Assembly: GCA_016933575.1 (NCBI GenBank)
Contig: JAFGAR010000101.1
Location: 124,001 to 188,000 of the forward strand
DNA length: 64,000 nucleotides
From: Candidatus Thorarchaeota archaeon
GTDB taxonomy: Archaea; Asgardarchaeota; Thorarchaeia; Thorarchaeales; Thorarchaeaceae
Direction of reading: 5' to 3'
The notes under the pieces were generated by a model, which saw nothing but the letters and a program-made list of their open reading frames with translations, was not told where the DNA came from and searched no databases. Below, piece after piece: positions 1 through 9,667 of the stretch (position 1 is the first letter of the stretch; each line of letters opens with the position of its first letter). A program made the translations under genes and the position numbers.

Positions 1-134
1 ACTTTTGAAACTTGTTCTGACTCCTAACAATCGTATCTTGGTTCCTTATTTGATAAACAAGAATATACTGATTGAGAAGTGGTCTACATGCCAAATCATC
101 ATCACGCTGGACAGGCGACAAAGAGAATGACAAG

Positions 135-163
135 GGTACTCCTAGCAATAACCTAGGAGTACC
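135..163 (-). terminator. Hairpin terminator downstream of ppdK
   Basis: An 11-bp perfect inverted repeat (135-145 with 153-163) encloses a 7-base loop, and the stem continues past a bulged G. It lies 8 bases beyond the stop codon of the PPDK gene. Read on the minus strand it is followed by a pyrimidine-rich stretch. This fits a transcription terminator for ppdK. Confidence 0.6.
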
Positions 164-170
164 TTGTTGA

Positions 171-2897
171 TTATTTAGAGTACTTTTCTTTTATCGCAGC
201 TTGAGCAGCAGCCAGTCGAGCAATTGGTAATCGATAGGGTGAACATGAGACATAATCAAGCCCTATCTCGTGGAAGAATTCTACGGATCTTGGGTCTCCG
301 CCATGCTCACCACAGACACCCAGTTTGATATCTGGTCTGGTCTTTCTACCCCTCTCGATGGCAATCTCCATGAGTTGACCTACACCACGTTTGTCAATGC
401 TGACAAAGGGATCATTTCTTAGAATGTGGAGATCTAAGTAGTCTGGAAGGAATGAATCGATGTCATCTCTACTGAAACCAAATGACATCTGTGAGAGGTC
501 GTTTGTTCCAAAGGAGAAGAACTGAGCAGACTGAGCCATATCACCAGCACGCATGCACGCACGTGGGATCTCGATCATGGTTCCATACATATATGGAATA
601 TCAGCTCCTACCTCATTCTTGACTTCATCATAGACCTTCTCGACAATGAGTTGCATTGTCTTTAGCTCTGCAGCACCAATAGTCACAGGAATCATGATCT
701 CTAGATGGACCTCCTTCCCCTCTTTGAGGAGTTCAGCTCCAGCCTCGAGGATTGCACGAACCTGCATTTCGTAGATCTCAGGATAGGTGATTCCAAGACG
801 TACGCCACGATGACCCATCATAGGGTTATTTTCGTGGATTTGTTCTCCACGCTTGTGAACATCCTCCGCACTGATACCAAGAGCAACAGCTAGTTTCTCC
901 TGTCCAAACTTGCTCTGCGGAACGAATTCATGGAGTGGTGGATCCAGTAATCTGATGGTCACAGGGTGTCCGTCCATTACCCTAAGGGTAGCCTTGATGT
1001 CCTGTTTGACATAGGGGGCAAGTTCTTTGAGGGCATGAAGCCGCTCAGCTCGAGTATTACTAAGGATCATCTTTCGTAAGAGGAAAAGCGGTTCATCCGA
1101 ACCTTCTCCATAGAACATATGTTCAGTTCTGAAGAGCCCTATCCCTTCAGCTCCGAAGGCTAACGCAACCTTAGCATCTTCTGGTGTGTCTGCATTTGCT
1201 CGTACGCCAAGTCTCCGATATTTATCAATGAGTCCCATGAACTCTTTAAGCCGCGGATTCTCAGTAGCTTCAATCATTGGAAGTTCACCCGAGTAAACCA
1301 GACCTTGAGTACCATTTAGTGTGAGATAATCGCCTTCCTTGTATAATTGTCCGTCAATGGTCACTGTCTTTTCGTAGGTGTTGATATCAAGACCTGATGC
1401 ACCAACAATACAACATTTGCCCCAACCACGTGTGACCAGAGCTGCATGACTTGTCATTCCACCACGAGCTGTCAGGACTGCATTTGCAGCACGCATACCC
1501 TCAATATCTTCAGGTGAGGTCTCTTCACGGATCAATACGATATGCTTCCCTTTCCTATTCCATTCCACAGCGGCTTCCGAGGTAAATACAATCTGACCTA
1601 CTGCCCCACCGGGTCCAGCAGGAAGCCCTCTGGCGATAGGGGTTGCTTTAGCTTCTGCTTCTGGATCTAGGATCGGGTAGAGAAGCTGTCCAAGTTGTTC
1701 AGGAGCTACTCTAAGGATAGCTGTTGGTTCATCAATGAATTTAGTATGAAGCATGTCCATAGCAATATTGAGTGCAGCTGTAGCTGTTCTCTTACCTACA
1801 CGATGTTGGACCAAGAATAGCTTGTTCTCTTGAATGGTGAACTCGAGGTCGATCATATCCTTTGTATCCTTCTCAAGAGTATCCCTGATTGCTACAAGTT
1901 GATTGTACATCTCAGGCATTACTTCTTCGAGAGTTGGAAGGTCTTTGCTCTGGTCGTTCTTGCTCTCTTCATTCATGGCATTCGGAGTACGCGTACCTGC
2001 TACAACATCCTCTCCCTGCGCGTTGATTAGAAACTCACCATAGAACTTGTTTTCGCCAGTTGCAGGATTTCTTGAAAATGCTACTCCAGTAGCGCTATGA
2101 TCACCCATATTGCCAAAGACCATAGCTTGCACTGTACACGCTGTGCCCCACTCATCAGGTATGTTTTCAATGCGACGATAGGCGACAGCTCTTGCACCAC
2201 CCCATGATTTGAAGACGGCACCAACTGCTCCCCAAAGTTGTTCGTAGGGTTCGTCAGGAAATTCTTTGCCAAGAGTCTTCTTTACTGCATCTTTGAATTC
2301 CTTGCAGAGTTCCTTTAGTTGTGCTACGTTCAGACAGGTATCCGTTAGACAGCCTGCCTTCTTCTTCTTTGCTTCAAGTAGGCGTTCCATCTGCTGTCTG
2401 ATACCATGTCCTTCTTCTGGTTCAATTCCTGCGGCTTTTTCCATGACCACATCGCTATACATCATGATTAGTCTTCTGTAGGAGTCATAGACGAATCTCT
2501 CATTCTTTGTAGTTTCAATCAAGCCTGGAATTGTTGATGTTGTAAGGCCTACGTTCAGGACTGTTTCCATCATCCCCGGCATACTCTGGCGAGCGCCTGA
2601 TCTTGCTGAAACTAGTAATGGATTCTTTGAGTCCCCAAATTTCATGCCCATAGTCTTCTCAACAAATGAGAGGGCTTCTTTAATTTCAGCCTTAATTTTG
2701 TCACTTAACCCGCCTGTTTTTAAGTACAGATTACAAACCTCTGTGGAAATCGTGAAACCAGGTGGTACTGGCAATCCAAGAAGTGTTGCACCAGCTAATG
2801 AGGCACCTTTTCCTCCAAGAAGATTCTTCATACTTCCAGTCCCATCAGCTGTTTTAGCTCCAAATCTGAATACGTGCTTATCTTCACTCTTTGTCAT
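171..2897 (-). CDS. ppdK: Pyruvate, phosphate dikinase
   Basis: The enzyme interconverts pyruvate, ATP and phosphate with PEP, AMP and pyrophosphate in the cytoplasm. At 908 aa it has the usual PPDK length and looks complete. In order it has an N-terminal ATP-grasp domain (starting with the GGKGASLA region near residue 28), the swivelling phosphohistidine domain with GGMTSHAA (phosphorylated His484), and the C-terminal PEP-binding barrel with GVCGEHGGDP (catalytic Cys862). The ATG at 2897 is preceded by a rather distant GGTGAG-like element. It is monocistronic, divergent from the PLP enzyme gene, and followed by a hairpin terminator. In an amino-acid-degrading archaeon it could run toward PEP for gluconeogenesis or toward pyruvate with pyrophosphate recovery. 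The sequence does not tell which. Confidence 0.97.
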   Translation of the reverse strand: MTKSEDKHVFRFGAKTADGTGSMKNLLGGKGASLAGATLLGLPVPPGFTISTEVCNLYLKTGGLSDKIKAEIKEALSFVEKTMGMKFGDSKNPLLVSARSGARQSMPGMMETVLNVGLTTSTIPGLIETTKNERFVYDSYRRLIMMYSDVVMEKAAGIEPEEGHGIRQQMERLLEAKKKKAGCLTDTCLNVAQLKELCKEFKDAVKKTLGKEFPDEPYEQLWGAVGAVFKSWGGARAVAYRRIENIPDEWGTACTVQAMVFGNMGDHSATGVAFSRNPATGENKFYGEFLINAQGEDVVAGTRTPNAMNEESKNDQSKDLPTLEEVMPEMYNQLVAIRDTLEKDTKDMIDLEFTIQENKLFLVQHRVGKRTATAALNIAMDMLHTKFIDEPTAILRVAPEQLGQLLYPILDPEAEAKATPIARGLPAGPGGAVGQIVFTSEAAVEWNRKGKHIVLIREETSPEDIEGMRAANAVLTARGGMTSHAALVTRGWGKCCIVGASGLDINTYEKTVTIDGQLYKEGDYLTLNGTQGLVYSGELPMIEATENPRLKEFMGLIDKYRRLGVRANADTPEDAKVALAFGAEGIGLFRTEHMFYGEGSDEPLFLLRKMILSNTRAERLHALKELAPYVKQDIKATLRVMDGHPVTIRLLDPPLHEFVPQSKFGQEKLAVALGISAEDVHKRGEQIHENNPMMGHRGVRLGITYPEIYEMQVRAILEAGAELLKEGKEVHLEIMIPVTIGAAELKTMQLIVEKVYDEVKNEVGADIPYMYGTMIEIPRACMRAGDMAQSAQFFSFGTNDLSQMSFGFSRDDIDSFLPDYLDLHILRNDPFVSIDKRGVGQLMEIAIERGRKTRPDIKLGVCGEHGGDPRSVEFFHEIGLDYVSCSPYRLPIARLAAAQAAIKEKYSK

Positions 2898-2964
2898 ATG
2901 ATGTCAACTCACCTTGCTGACATTCGTGTAAAGTCTATTTCAATATCCGACGTCTCGGATTAAC

Positions 2965-2976
2965 TCATTCGAATGA
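2965..2976. repeat. 12-bp perfect palindrome upstream of ppdK
   Basis: TCATTCGAATGA is a perfect palindrome located 68 bases upstream of the ppdK start, in the 272-base divergent promoter region shared with the PLP enzyme gene. It could be an operator for a dimeric regulator. No other copy was noticed nearby. The rest of the intergenic region shows no obvious structure. Confidence 0.3.
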
Positions 2977-3169
2977 TTTGCAATAGTTATTGTGCAGGGG
3001 CTCTAGAACCACTGCGATTATTGTAAATCATTAGTAACTTCCTTTATAATCTGTCTATAGTGGCGGTATTTTTTGAACTGATGGTTATGCCGAAAGCCTT
3101 TTCCCGAAACTCACTGCCTTTTGCAAAGCAACTCAATGAGTAGTGCACATACTGCAAGAGGACTATATC

Positions 3170-4636
3170 ATGATTGACCTCACAAAGAATGAGACCCAAC
3201 TAAAGAGAACTGTTGAGCGTTGCCGCGAACGAAATATTGTGATTCCAACTTTTGCTCAGATGAAGGACCCCAGCACAGTCCCAAAGAAGATCAAGGATGA
3301 CCTTCGCAACATCGAATTATGGGATGTTGTTCCTCAGAATCTATTTAGAATCACTTGGAAGAACGAACCTATTGAGAAGGGAGGTCTCTATCAGCCTCTT
3401 GCAAACTATATGGAGATTCCTCCAGAGCTCACTGGTGTTGAAGCACGGATCATTGCTTTAGTAGGAAAGTGGTTTCCCACTGGTGCACATAAGGTAGGCG
3501 CGACGTTTGGTTGTTTAGTACCTCCCCTTGTAACAGGTCAGTTTGACCCCACTTATCATAAAGCCGTCTGGCCATCCACAGGTAACTACTGCCGTGGTGG
3601 TGCCTATGATGCAACTCTTCTTGCGTGTGAGAGTGTCGCAATTCTACCAGAGGAAATGAGTCAGGAGCGTTTCGATTGGCTCAAGACGGTAGCTGGTGAG
3701 ATCATTGCTACTCCGGGGTGTGAGAGTAACGTAAAGGAGATCTACGACAAGGTCTGGGAACTAAGAAGGACTCGTGAAGATGTCTTTGTATTCAACCAAT
3801 TCTCCGAATTTGGTAACTACCTCTTTCACTATGATGTTACAGGTCATGCAATGGATGAAGTTCTTCATCACGAGCTTGGAAATGACACATATCGCGGAGT
3901 CTGCTTAACGACTGGTTCTGCCGGTACTCTTGGTTGCGGGGACTATCTAAAGCAGGCTTATCCAACATCTAAGATTGCCGCTGGCGAGGCTGTTCAATGT
4001 CCGACACTATGGCTCAATGGATATGGTGGGCACAGAATTGAGGGGATTGGTGATAAGCACGTCCCGTGGATCCACAACGTGCGAAACACGGACTTGATTA
4101 TTGCGATTGATGATGAGGATACAATGAATCTCATGAGATTGTTCAATGAACCAGAGGGTCGGAAATATCTCATTGATGAGATTGGTGTTCCTGAAGAGAT
4201 TGTCACCCAATTGGACCTCTTAGGGATTTCAAGTATTGCGAACCTGCTGATGAGTATTAAATTCGCGAAGTATTATGAACTCACAAAGAATGACGTTGTC
4301 CTCACTGTCTTCACGGATTCCATGGAGATGTACCAATCACGAATGCGTGAGGGTCGAGAAGCACATGGTAAGTACACTGGGAAGACTGCAGTGAAAGATT
4401 ATCACGGCTATTTAATGGCTCAGAAACAGGATGCTATAATCGAGTTGAACCATTATGATAAGAAGCGAGTTCACCATCTCAAATATTTCACATGGATTGA
4501 ACAGCAAGGATTTGAACTAGACGAACTCAATGCTCAATGGTACGACTATCCAGCATATTGGGAACGAATCCAGCAAGTAACTCCTAAAATCGATGAGTTA
4601 ATTGTCGAGTTCAATGATAGAGTCGGATTAATCTAG
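3170..4636 (+). CDS. Fold-type II PLP-dependent enzyme (cysteine synthase/TrpB-like)
   Basis: A cytoplasmic PLP enzyme of about 488 aa. The motif PTGAHKVGATFG carries the probable Schiff-base Lys108. It is followed by a phosphate/substrate loop resembling the S-G-N loop (PSTGNYCRGG) and a glycine-rich TTGSAGTLGCGDY segment that should hold the cofactor phosphate. These place it in the tryptophan synthase beta/cysteine synthase superfamily. It is longer than a typical TrpB or cysteine synthase, and no trpA is adjacent, so I do not assign a substrate. The ATG at 3170 is chosen because GAGGA sits 7 bases upstream. An in-frame GTG at 3143 would add 9 residues but lacks a ribosome site. Confidence 0.8.
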   Translation: MIDLTKNETQLKRTVERCRERNIVIPTFAQMKDPSTVPKKIKDDLRNIELWDVVPQNLFRITWKNEPIEKGGLYQPLANYMEIPPELTGVEARIIALVGKWFPTGAHKVGATFGCLVPPLVTGQFDPTYHKAVWPSTGNYCRGGAYDATLLACESVAILPEEMSQERFDWLKTVAGEIIATPGCESNVKEIYDKVWELRRTREDVFVFNQFSEFGNYLFHYDVTGHAMDEVLHHELGNDTYRGVCLTTGSAGTLGCGDYLKQAYPTSKIAAGEAVQCPTLWLNGYGGHRIEGIGDKHVPWIHNVRNTDLIIAIDDEDTMNLMRLFNEPEGRKYLIDEIGVPEEIVTQLDLLGISSIANLLMSIKFAKYYELTKNDVVLTVFTDSMEMYQSRMREGREAHGKYTGKTAVKDYHGYLMAQKQDAIIELNHYDKKRVHHLKYFTWIEQQGFELDELNAQWYDYPAYWERIQQVTPKIDELIVEFNDRVGLI

Positions 4637-4653
4637 ATACCAACTAGCAAGAA

Positions 4654-4675
4654 TGAATTTATCATACGAAATTCA
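4654..4675 (+). terminator. AT-rich hairpin after the PLP enzyme gene
   Basis: A perfect 7-bp inverted repeat (TGAATTT with AAATTCA) has an 8-base loop and begins 18 bases after the stop codon. There is no T-run after it, so its role as a terminator is tentative. Confidence 0.3.
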
Positions 4676-4799
4676 GGGCAATTGGAAAGAATAGGTCCGA
4701 GTTCTAGTAAATTCCTTAGCCTATTGCTTGATGAGTATAACTGCAATTTGCTAAAATAGAGATTCTCATAAAATATTCTGAGCTGGAGAATCGATGTAG

Positions 4800-4837
4800 A
4801 GTAACAAGACAGTTTAACTGTGCGGAAGTCAGTTACT
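4800..4837 (+). other. Nested inverted repeats in the leader of the LamG surface-protein gene
   Basis: An outer 6-bp repeat (AGTAAC at 4800 with GTTACT ending at 4837) encloses a near-perfect palindrome, ACAGTTTAACTGT (4809-4821). The TTG start of the downstream gene is 47 bases further on. It could be an operator or part of a folded leader RNA. Confidence 0.3.
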
Positions 4838-4883
4838 AACAGGCTCCGCTTGGGAAAATTGGCATACTCATGGAGGGTATCTC

Positions 4884-7800
4884 TTGAAATATAATATCAT
4901 AGATATGATTCAGATATTTTGTATCATGATGCTATGTACTCCAGTAGCTCCTCCTCTAAATCACTCTTCTATTGTTTCAATGCAATATGCAAAGAATACT
5001 CAAGCTAATGTATCGCCCGAGCCCTCTCAGATCATCGACGCTCACACCGGAACACTCAGTCCCGTTTTGATAGAACATACAGCAAGAGGTATAGATTCTT
5101 CCACATTTTATTCTGTACGAACTGATATTGCCGCAAATCCCTCGTCAGAAGTATTTCTTCCTGTTGGTGCAGAAGGCAACCTCTATTCAGTAGATTGTAC
5201 TGATGGACACTTCCTTGTAGGAGCAGGAGGCTTAACTGACTTTGGCTCTCCTGAAGGCACATTGTCTCTTTGGATTAAGTGGGACAATGGTGCTCCTAAT
5301 GGTCGTTTCTGGGGTCAGCACACTAATTTTGAAACAAGATGGTCAAGTAATAGACTAGTTATTGATTGGGGCGGCGACACAACTCTCCAAGGCACTAAGA
5401 ACAATTGGATTGTTGATAAATGGTATTTCATTGCCATCACTTGGAATCAAGACACCAATTCTCTGGGAATATACTGGGGCGATGAAGAATTACTACCCAT
5501 TGAAGACGCATCTTCCTCAATATGGACTGGATCTGTCATCGGTTTACTTTCAGAGAACGATATAATGTGTTCTAGAGGTTCAACCAGTTATCGAGTTGAT
5601 GGTCACGTAGACGATTTTAGATACTATTCCGTAGAACGAAGTATTGATGATTTGCAGAGTGATTACAAAACACCATTGATTGGCGATGAGCCATATCTTG
5701 AGCATTACTATAATTTTGAGAATAATCTTCTGGATTCTGCTGGTACTTCCAATTTAATGCAGAGCGGGACTACATTCTTCAGTCAGGATGTGGTCTACGA
5801 AGTAGGTGGATGGCAAGGGGAGCAGATTGAAGTTGATATTCAAGAATTACACAGTCTTTATGCATTGTATGGCTCTTTTGAAACGGGTCTGCCCGGAACG
5901 AATGTGGACTGGAATGGAGATGGAACATACTATGCAAACGGATGGCGAGCTCGTCGAGATGTTATAACTTACCAAGGAAGACAAAGGACATCATATACTA
6001 GTACAGGTTCTAAATATATCACTCTTGAAAATGAAGGCTATGAAGATCCCAGCTCCCCCAATGCTTATCGTCATTATAACAGCACATACATCTATTGGTA
6101 CCAGAATATCGACAACTCTGACCAAGCAGAAGAATTCGAATTTAGCATGAGCTATCTCTATCAGAGAGGTCCCATTGGGTCTAATTTCTCTGGTAATTTC
6201 ATGTTTAGTTTTGAGATCTTTAATGGTTCCTTACTTCTCTGGAATTGGTCCATTGACCCAACAGAGATCTCACAGAGAGGTTTGTGGTATGTACTCAATC
6301 CAATACCTGTAGAACTTCCTAGTCTCCTTTCATCCTTTCAAGCACGAATAAGTTTGAACGTAAACACAAGCTCGTCATATATTGAAATTCCCGATGACGA
6401 TTCCGATTTGGATGGGGATTCAGCGAATGGTATGTTCATCACTTTTCAGGTTGATGATATTTCCTTAATTTCAGTGAACACTCCCAGTTTTGAAAGCGTT
6501 GAACTAGAAATAGACACCCCTCCTTTAGGTACAATTCCCGTCAATGGATCAACTGGTTCGACTACTATATTACTGAATTACAGCTACTGGGATAAGGCAG
6601 CAATTCCCTTTAGCTTCTCATCAAATTCGAGCATCTCATTCGAGTTCTCTGCACGAGTCAGTATTATGTCCAGATACTCCAACTCAACATTTTCGCAGAA
6701 TCTTGAGCATCATGGAATTGCTTATGATATCGAGCTTAATCAGAATGCTTCGCTGTCATTCTACACCTATATGCCATCTTACTCTGGTGTTACTGATATT
6801 GGCTTCATAGTATCTTTTCCCAAAGATTGGAGTGATCCGCTCGTTGAAGATCCTTTTGGCCACGATGTATCTGACATAATGGAATGGAATTGTGGATGTA
6901 TTGAAGCTCCTCCAGGTAGTGTGGGCTTTGTTGGTTGGTGGAAAATCAGTCTGAATGGACCTAACTATGCAAAGTCATTAGCCACTGAGCAGCATACTTG
7001 TACTTCATGGGTGACTTCAGCAGGCTATAGAAGTAATGATCAACTTCGGACTAGAGCAGTAATTGGTAGCAGTACAAGCTATCCAAAAGATGTAATCGAC
7101 GCAGAATTTGTCTGGTATAATCCATCAGGTAACCCTTGGTATTCCTGTATCAGCAGTAGCTCCAATACTTCGACGGTAATAAGTAGTAGCACCACTTTCG
7201 GTGCAAATAACGCATCTGTGGGCATCTGGTCGATAACATTGTTTTGGAATAATGGTACAGAGATTGGTTTCGGATTAACACAGTTCCAGCTCTTTCATCG
7301 GCTAACAATTTTTCCACAAACTCCAAGTTTTGAAATCGAACCTGGTGAATCATTCACTGCGGCTATTTTTCTTTATGACCATGACAATGGAAATCCCATT
7401 CTGAGTGATGCTACTATTGTTGGTAATTGGTCGACAGAAACTATTCAATTCAACCCCAACTTAGCAAAAGGATGGTGGGAGGCTGATTTCAATTCATCAG
7501 CAATTGGCACTGGTGACTTTGTCGTTGTGATCTTTGTTACACTAGATTTCTATGAGACTGAAAGCTGCACAATTAATCTTCAGATTCCTCTGGCAGAATC
7601 TCTGGCTATGATTACACTGCGTGCAAGCATCTTAGGTGCAATTTCAGTAGCAGTGTTTTTTGCAGTATTGATGGGCAGTAGAAGATTATATTTGACTACG
7701 AAGACAAGAAGGCGTCTGGAACTACTTGAGCTTAAAGCTCGACTTGAAGATGCAAAGAACATAATTGGCCTTTTGGTCATTCATCGCTCCATGGGACTCT

Positions 7801-8381
7801 CAATATACTCAAGGATTATCAAGGGTGGATTTGAAGAGTCTATGTTGAGTTCTTTTATTTCCGCACTCTCACAATTTAGAGCTGAATTTTCATGGGACGA
7901 ACCAAAACTAACTGCTATCCCAATAACCGAAGTCATCACAGCTGTACTTACTGATACTATGATTTGCGCGTTAATAACGGTAGAAAACGCATCTGACAAT
8001 CTAAAAACTCAACTTGAATCATTTGGGAGAGAGATGGGCTCGTCATATGATGAGGATGATGCTACACTGCAAAAGATGGCTAAGATGTCGAACATGAATG
8101 AATCAATAGATAGAGTATTCGAAACTCATTTTGATTGCCCATTAATGGATCGTTATATTGGAATAAAGACTGACATTCCAAAGCATCTCATGCTACTATC
8201 CGACCTTTTTGAAACAGTGGATGTTGATACTGGCCTGTTGCCCGATGCTATGATTAAATCAATAATCGTGCTCGGTCAGAGTGAAAAACGCGCGTATGAA
8301 CTCGTCTTTGAAGCAATTGACCAAGGATATCTTATAGTAGCTGAGCAAGAGCCTCCATCAACCACGAGCTCTAAGACCTGA
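4884..8381 (+). CDS. Surface protein: LamG-like ectodomain, one TM, cytosolic longin-like domain
   Basis: A 1165-aa type I membrane protein. The short hydrophobic N-terminus is a probable signal peptide. Residues about 95-260 look like a LamG/concanavalin-type jelly roll, with GTLSLWIKWDNG followed by a long run of alternating strands. The ectodomain has many N-x-S/T sequons and further beta-rich domains. A single membrane helix lies at about 905-930, followed by a basic, coiled segment. The cytosolic part (about 955-1165) starts with a strand-turn-strand (GLLVIHRSMGLSIYSR) and a helix (MLSSFISALSQF), a pattern typical of longin/roadblock-like sensor domains in Asgard archaea. The TTG start is supported by GGAGGG ending 6 bases upstream. 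Ligand and function are unknown. The fold calls are from pattern only. Confidence 0.7.
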   Translation: MKYNIIDMIQIFCIMMLCTPVAPPLNHSSIVSMQYAKNTQANVSPEPSQIIDAHTGTLSPVLIEHTARGIDSSTFYSVRTDIAANPSSEVFLPVGAEGNLYSVDCTDGHFLVGAGGLTDFGSPEGTLSLWIKWDNGAPNGRFWGQHTNFETRWSSNRLVIDWGGDTTLQGTKNNWIVDKWYFIAITWNQDTNSLGIYWGDEELLPIEDASSSIWTGSVIGLLSENDIMCSRGSTSYRVDGHVDDFRYYSVERSIDDLQSDYKTPLIGDEPYLEHYYNFENNLLDSAGTSNLMQSGTTFFSQDVVYEVGGWQGEQIEVDIQELHSLYALYGSFETGLPGTNVDWNGDGTYYANGWRARRDVITYQGRQRTSYTSTGSKYITLENEGYEDPSSPNAYRHYNSTYIYWYQNIDNSDQAEEFEFSMSYLYQRGPIGSNFSGNFMFSFEIFNGSLLLWNWSIDPTEISQRGLWYVLNPIPVELPSLLSSFQARISLNVNTSSSYIEIPDDDSDLDGDSANGMFITFQVDDISLISVNTPSFESVELEIDTPPLGTIPVNGSTGSTTILLNYSYWDKAAIPFSFSSNSSISFEFSARVSIMSRYSNSTFSQNLEHHGIAYDIELNQNASLSFYTYMPSYSGVTDIGFIVSFPKDWSDPLVEDPFGHDVSDIMEWNCGCIEAPPGSVGFVGWWKISLNGPNYAKSLATEQHTCTSWVTSAGYRSNDQLRTRAVIGSSTSYPKDVIDAEFVWYNPSGNPWYSCISSSSNTSTVISSSTTFGANNASVGIWSITLFWNNGTEIGFGLTQFQLFHRLTIFPQTPSFEIEPGESFTAAIFLYDHDNGNPILSDATIVGNWSTETIQFNPNLAKGWWEADFNSSAIGTGDFVVVIFVTLDFYETESCTINLQIPLAESLAMITLRASILGAISVAVFFAVLMGSRRLYLTTKTRRRLELLELKARLEDAKNIIGLLVIHRSMGLSIYSRIIKGGFEESMLSSFISALSQFRAEFSWDEPKLTAIPITEVITAVLTDTMICALITVENASDNLKTQLESFGREMGSSYDEDDATLQKMAKMSNMNESIDRVFETHFDCPLMDRYIGIKTDIPKHLMLLSDLFETVDVDTGLLPDAMIKSIIVLGQSEKRAYELVFEAIDQGYLIVAEQEPPSTTSSKT

Positions 8382-8450
8382 ATCCACTCCTAAAAATTGC
8401 CAACATGGGTCAAAGACTCGTATTTATCAATGTAATATGAAAACTGGAGA

Positions 8451-9587
8451 TTGGTTGCAGCCTCAATGGAAGACATAGTTATTAGATATTGGAGCCCCCA
8501 TGGAAGACAAGAGGAAACAAAGTTTCAAAGCAGTCACTCTAAAATTGATCTGGTCATGCGGGCTGCTCAGAGGGTTGATTTACAGAACATTACGAATTGC
8601 ACCAATTTGGAAGTACTTGATCTCTCCAATAATATGCTTGATGAAATAGACCTCTCTCCATTATCTATGTGTTCAAAACTTGTAGAACTTAGATTGAAAA
8701 ATAACCATCTTACACATCTCAATCTCTGGCCTCTAGTTGATTCTACAAGCCTTAAAGAAATTGATATATCTAATAACAGAATTCATGGTCTTGATTTAAC
8801 ACCTATCTTTCTAAAATCCCGTGTGCGCATGGATGCATCTGTAGTTGTTTCAGCCGATTACATTCTTCGTTTTCTTTTTGCTAGTGAATCTCTTACTAGT
8901 TCCTTCCATCTCATTAGACCCGATGGAGCACCATGGACCGCTCCACCTGTGATCATCTGGAATACCTATGTAGACCTTTCAAAAACATTGCTTTGGCGGA
9001 TAATCTATCCAAGAATAGAATCAGTACTTGCAATGGTATCCAAAGACAAGTGGTTTGGTGCACAAAGAGGATTGTTGGAGGGGATTGGCATAGGCGAACT
9101 TGCAGGATATGATGGCAATCCTAACAATCTCCTCGATAATGTTGACTCATCTGTTTCTTTTGAAGAAGCCAGACACATGATATTTGATAATGCAGTAGAA
9201 CTTCTAGATGAACAGATCGAGAACAATGGTCCTACATTGTTCCTTGATATTGAACATCTGAAACGGACAAGAGCCTCGAAATTGATACCTCATATTGTAG
9301 AAAGACGAAAACGAGAGATTGAAGAAATTACAATTCAAATGAAGGGTAGTAAGGTGTTTCTGCATCCATTATTACTTACATACTATGGCTATTCCATTAT
9401 GAAAGCCACTGGTTCTGGATTGATAACAGATTCCAATGGTTTCAATATCATCAAAAATGCATTCCGAGAATTGGATATTGAGATTATAACAAAGAAAGTC
9501 GTTTCCGTAAATAGGTCCTATCTGGGAATCGCATCAAAGAGCATGTATAACCATGTTGTAGATTTCTTTGAAGGTCGGTTCGACTAA
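8451..9587 (+). CDS. Leucine-rich-repeat protein with unknown C-terminal domain
   Basis: A 378-aa protein with no signal peptide, so probably cytosolic. Residues about 40-115 hold three to four LRR units of the form L-x-x-L-x-L-x-x-N-x-L-x-x-I-D-L-x-P-L. This is the same repeat flavour as the larger LRR protein at 60.5-61.6 kb. The remaining 260 residues are not repetitive. They contain an acidic/aliphatic middle and a basic helix (ERRKREIEEI), and I do not recognise the domain. The gene is downstream of the LamG/longin receptor on the same strand with a 69-base gap, so co-expression is possible. The start is uncertain. TTG 8451 has GGAG almost abutting it, and ATG 8466 lies 15 bases downstream. 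Confidence 0.65.
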   Translation: MVAASMEDIVIRYWSPHGRQEETKFQSSHSKIDLVMRAAQRVDLQNITNCTNLEVLDLSNNMLDEIDLSPLSMCSKLVELRLKNNHLTHLNLWPLVDSTSLKEIDISNNRIHGLDLTPIFLKSRVRMDASVVVSADYILRFLFASESLTSSFHLIRPDGAPWTAPPVIIWNTYVDLSKTLLWRIIYPRIESVLAMVSKDKWFGAQRGLLEGIGIGELAGYDGNPNNLLDNVDSSVSFEEARHMIFDNAVELLDEQIENNGPTLFLDIEHLKRTRASKLIPHIVERRKREIEEITIQMKGSKVFLHPLLLTYYGYSIMKATGSGLITDSNGFNIIKNAFRELDIEIITKKVVSVNRSYLGIASKSMYNHVVDFFEGRFD

Positions 9588-9667
9588 TAGGATGATAAAT
9601 TACCTTCTTCGACAGTTTAAATTATAGAGATGTCCGAATACAGAGTTCACTGGAAGTGCTCATATCT

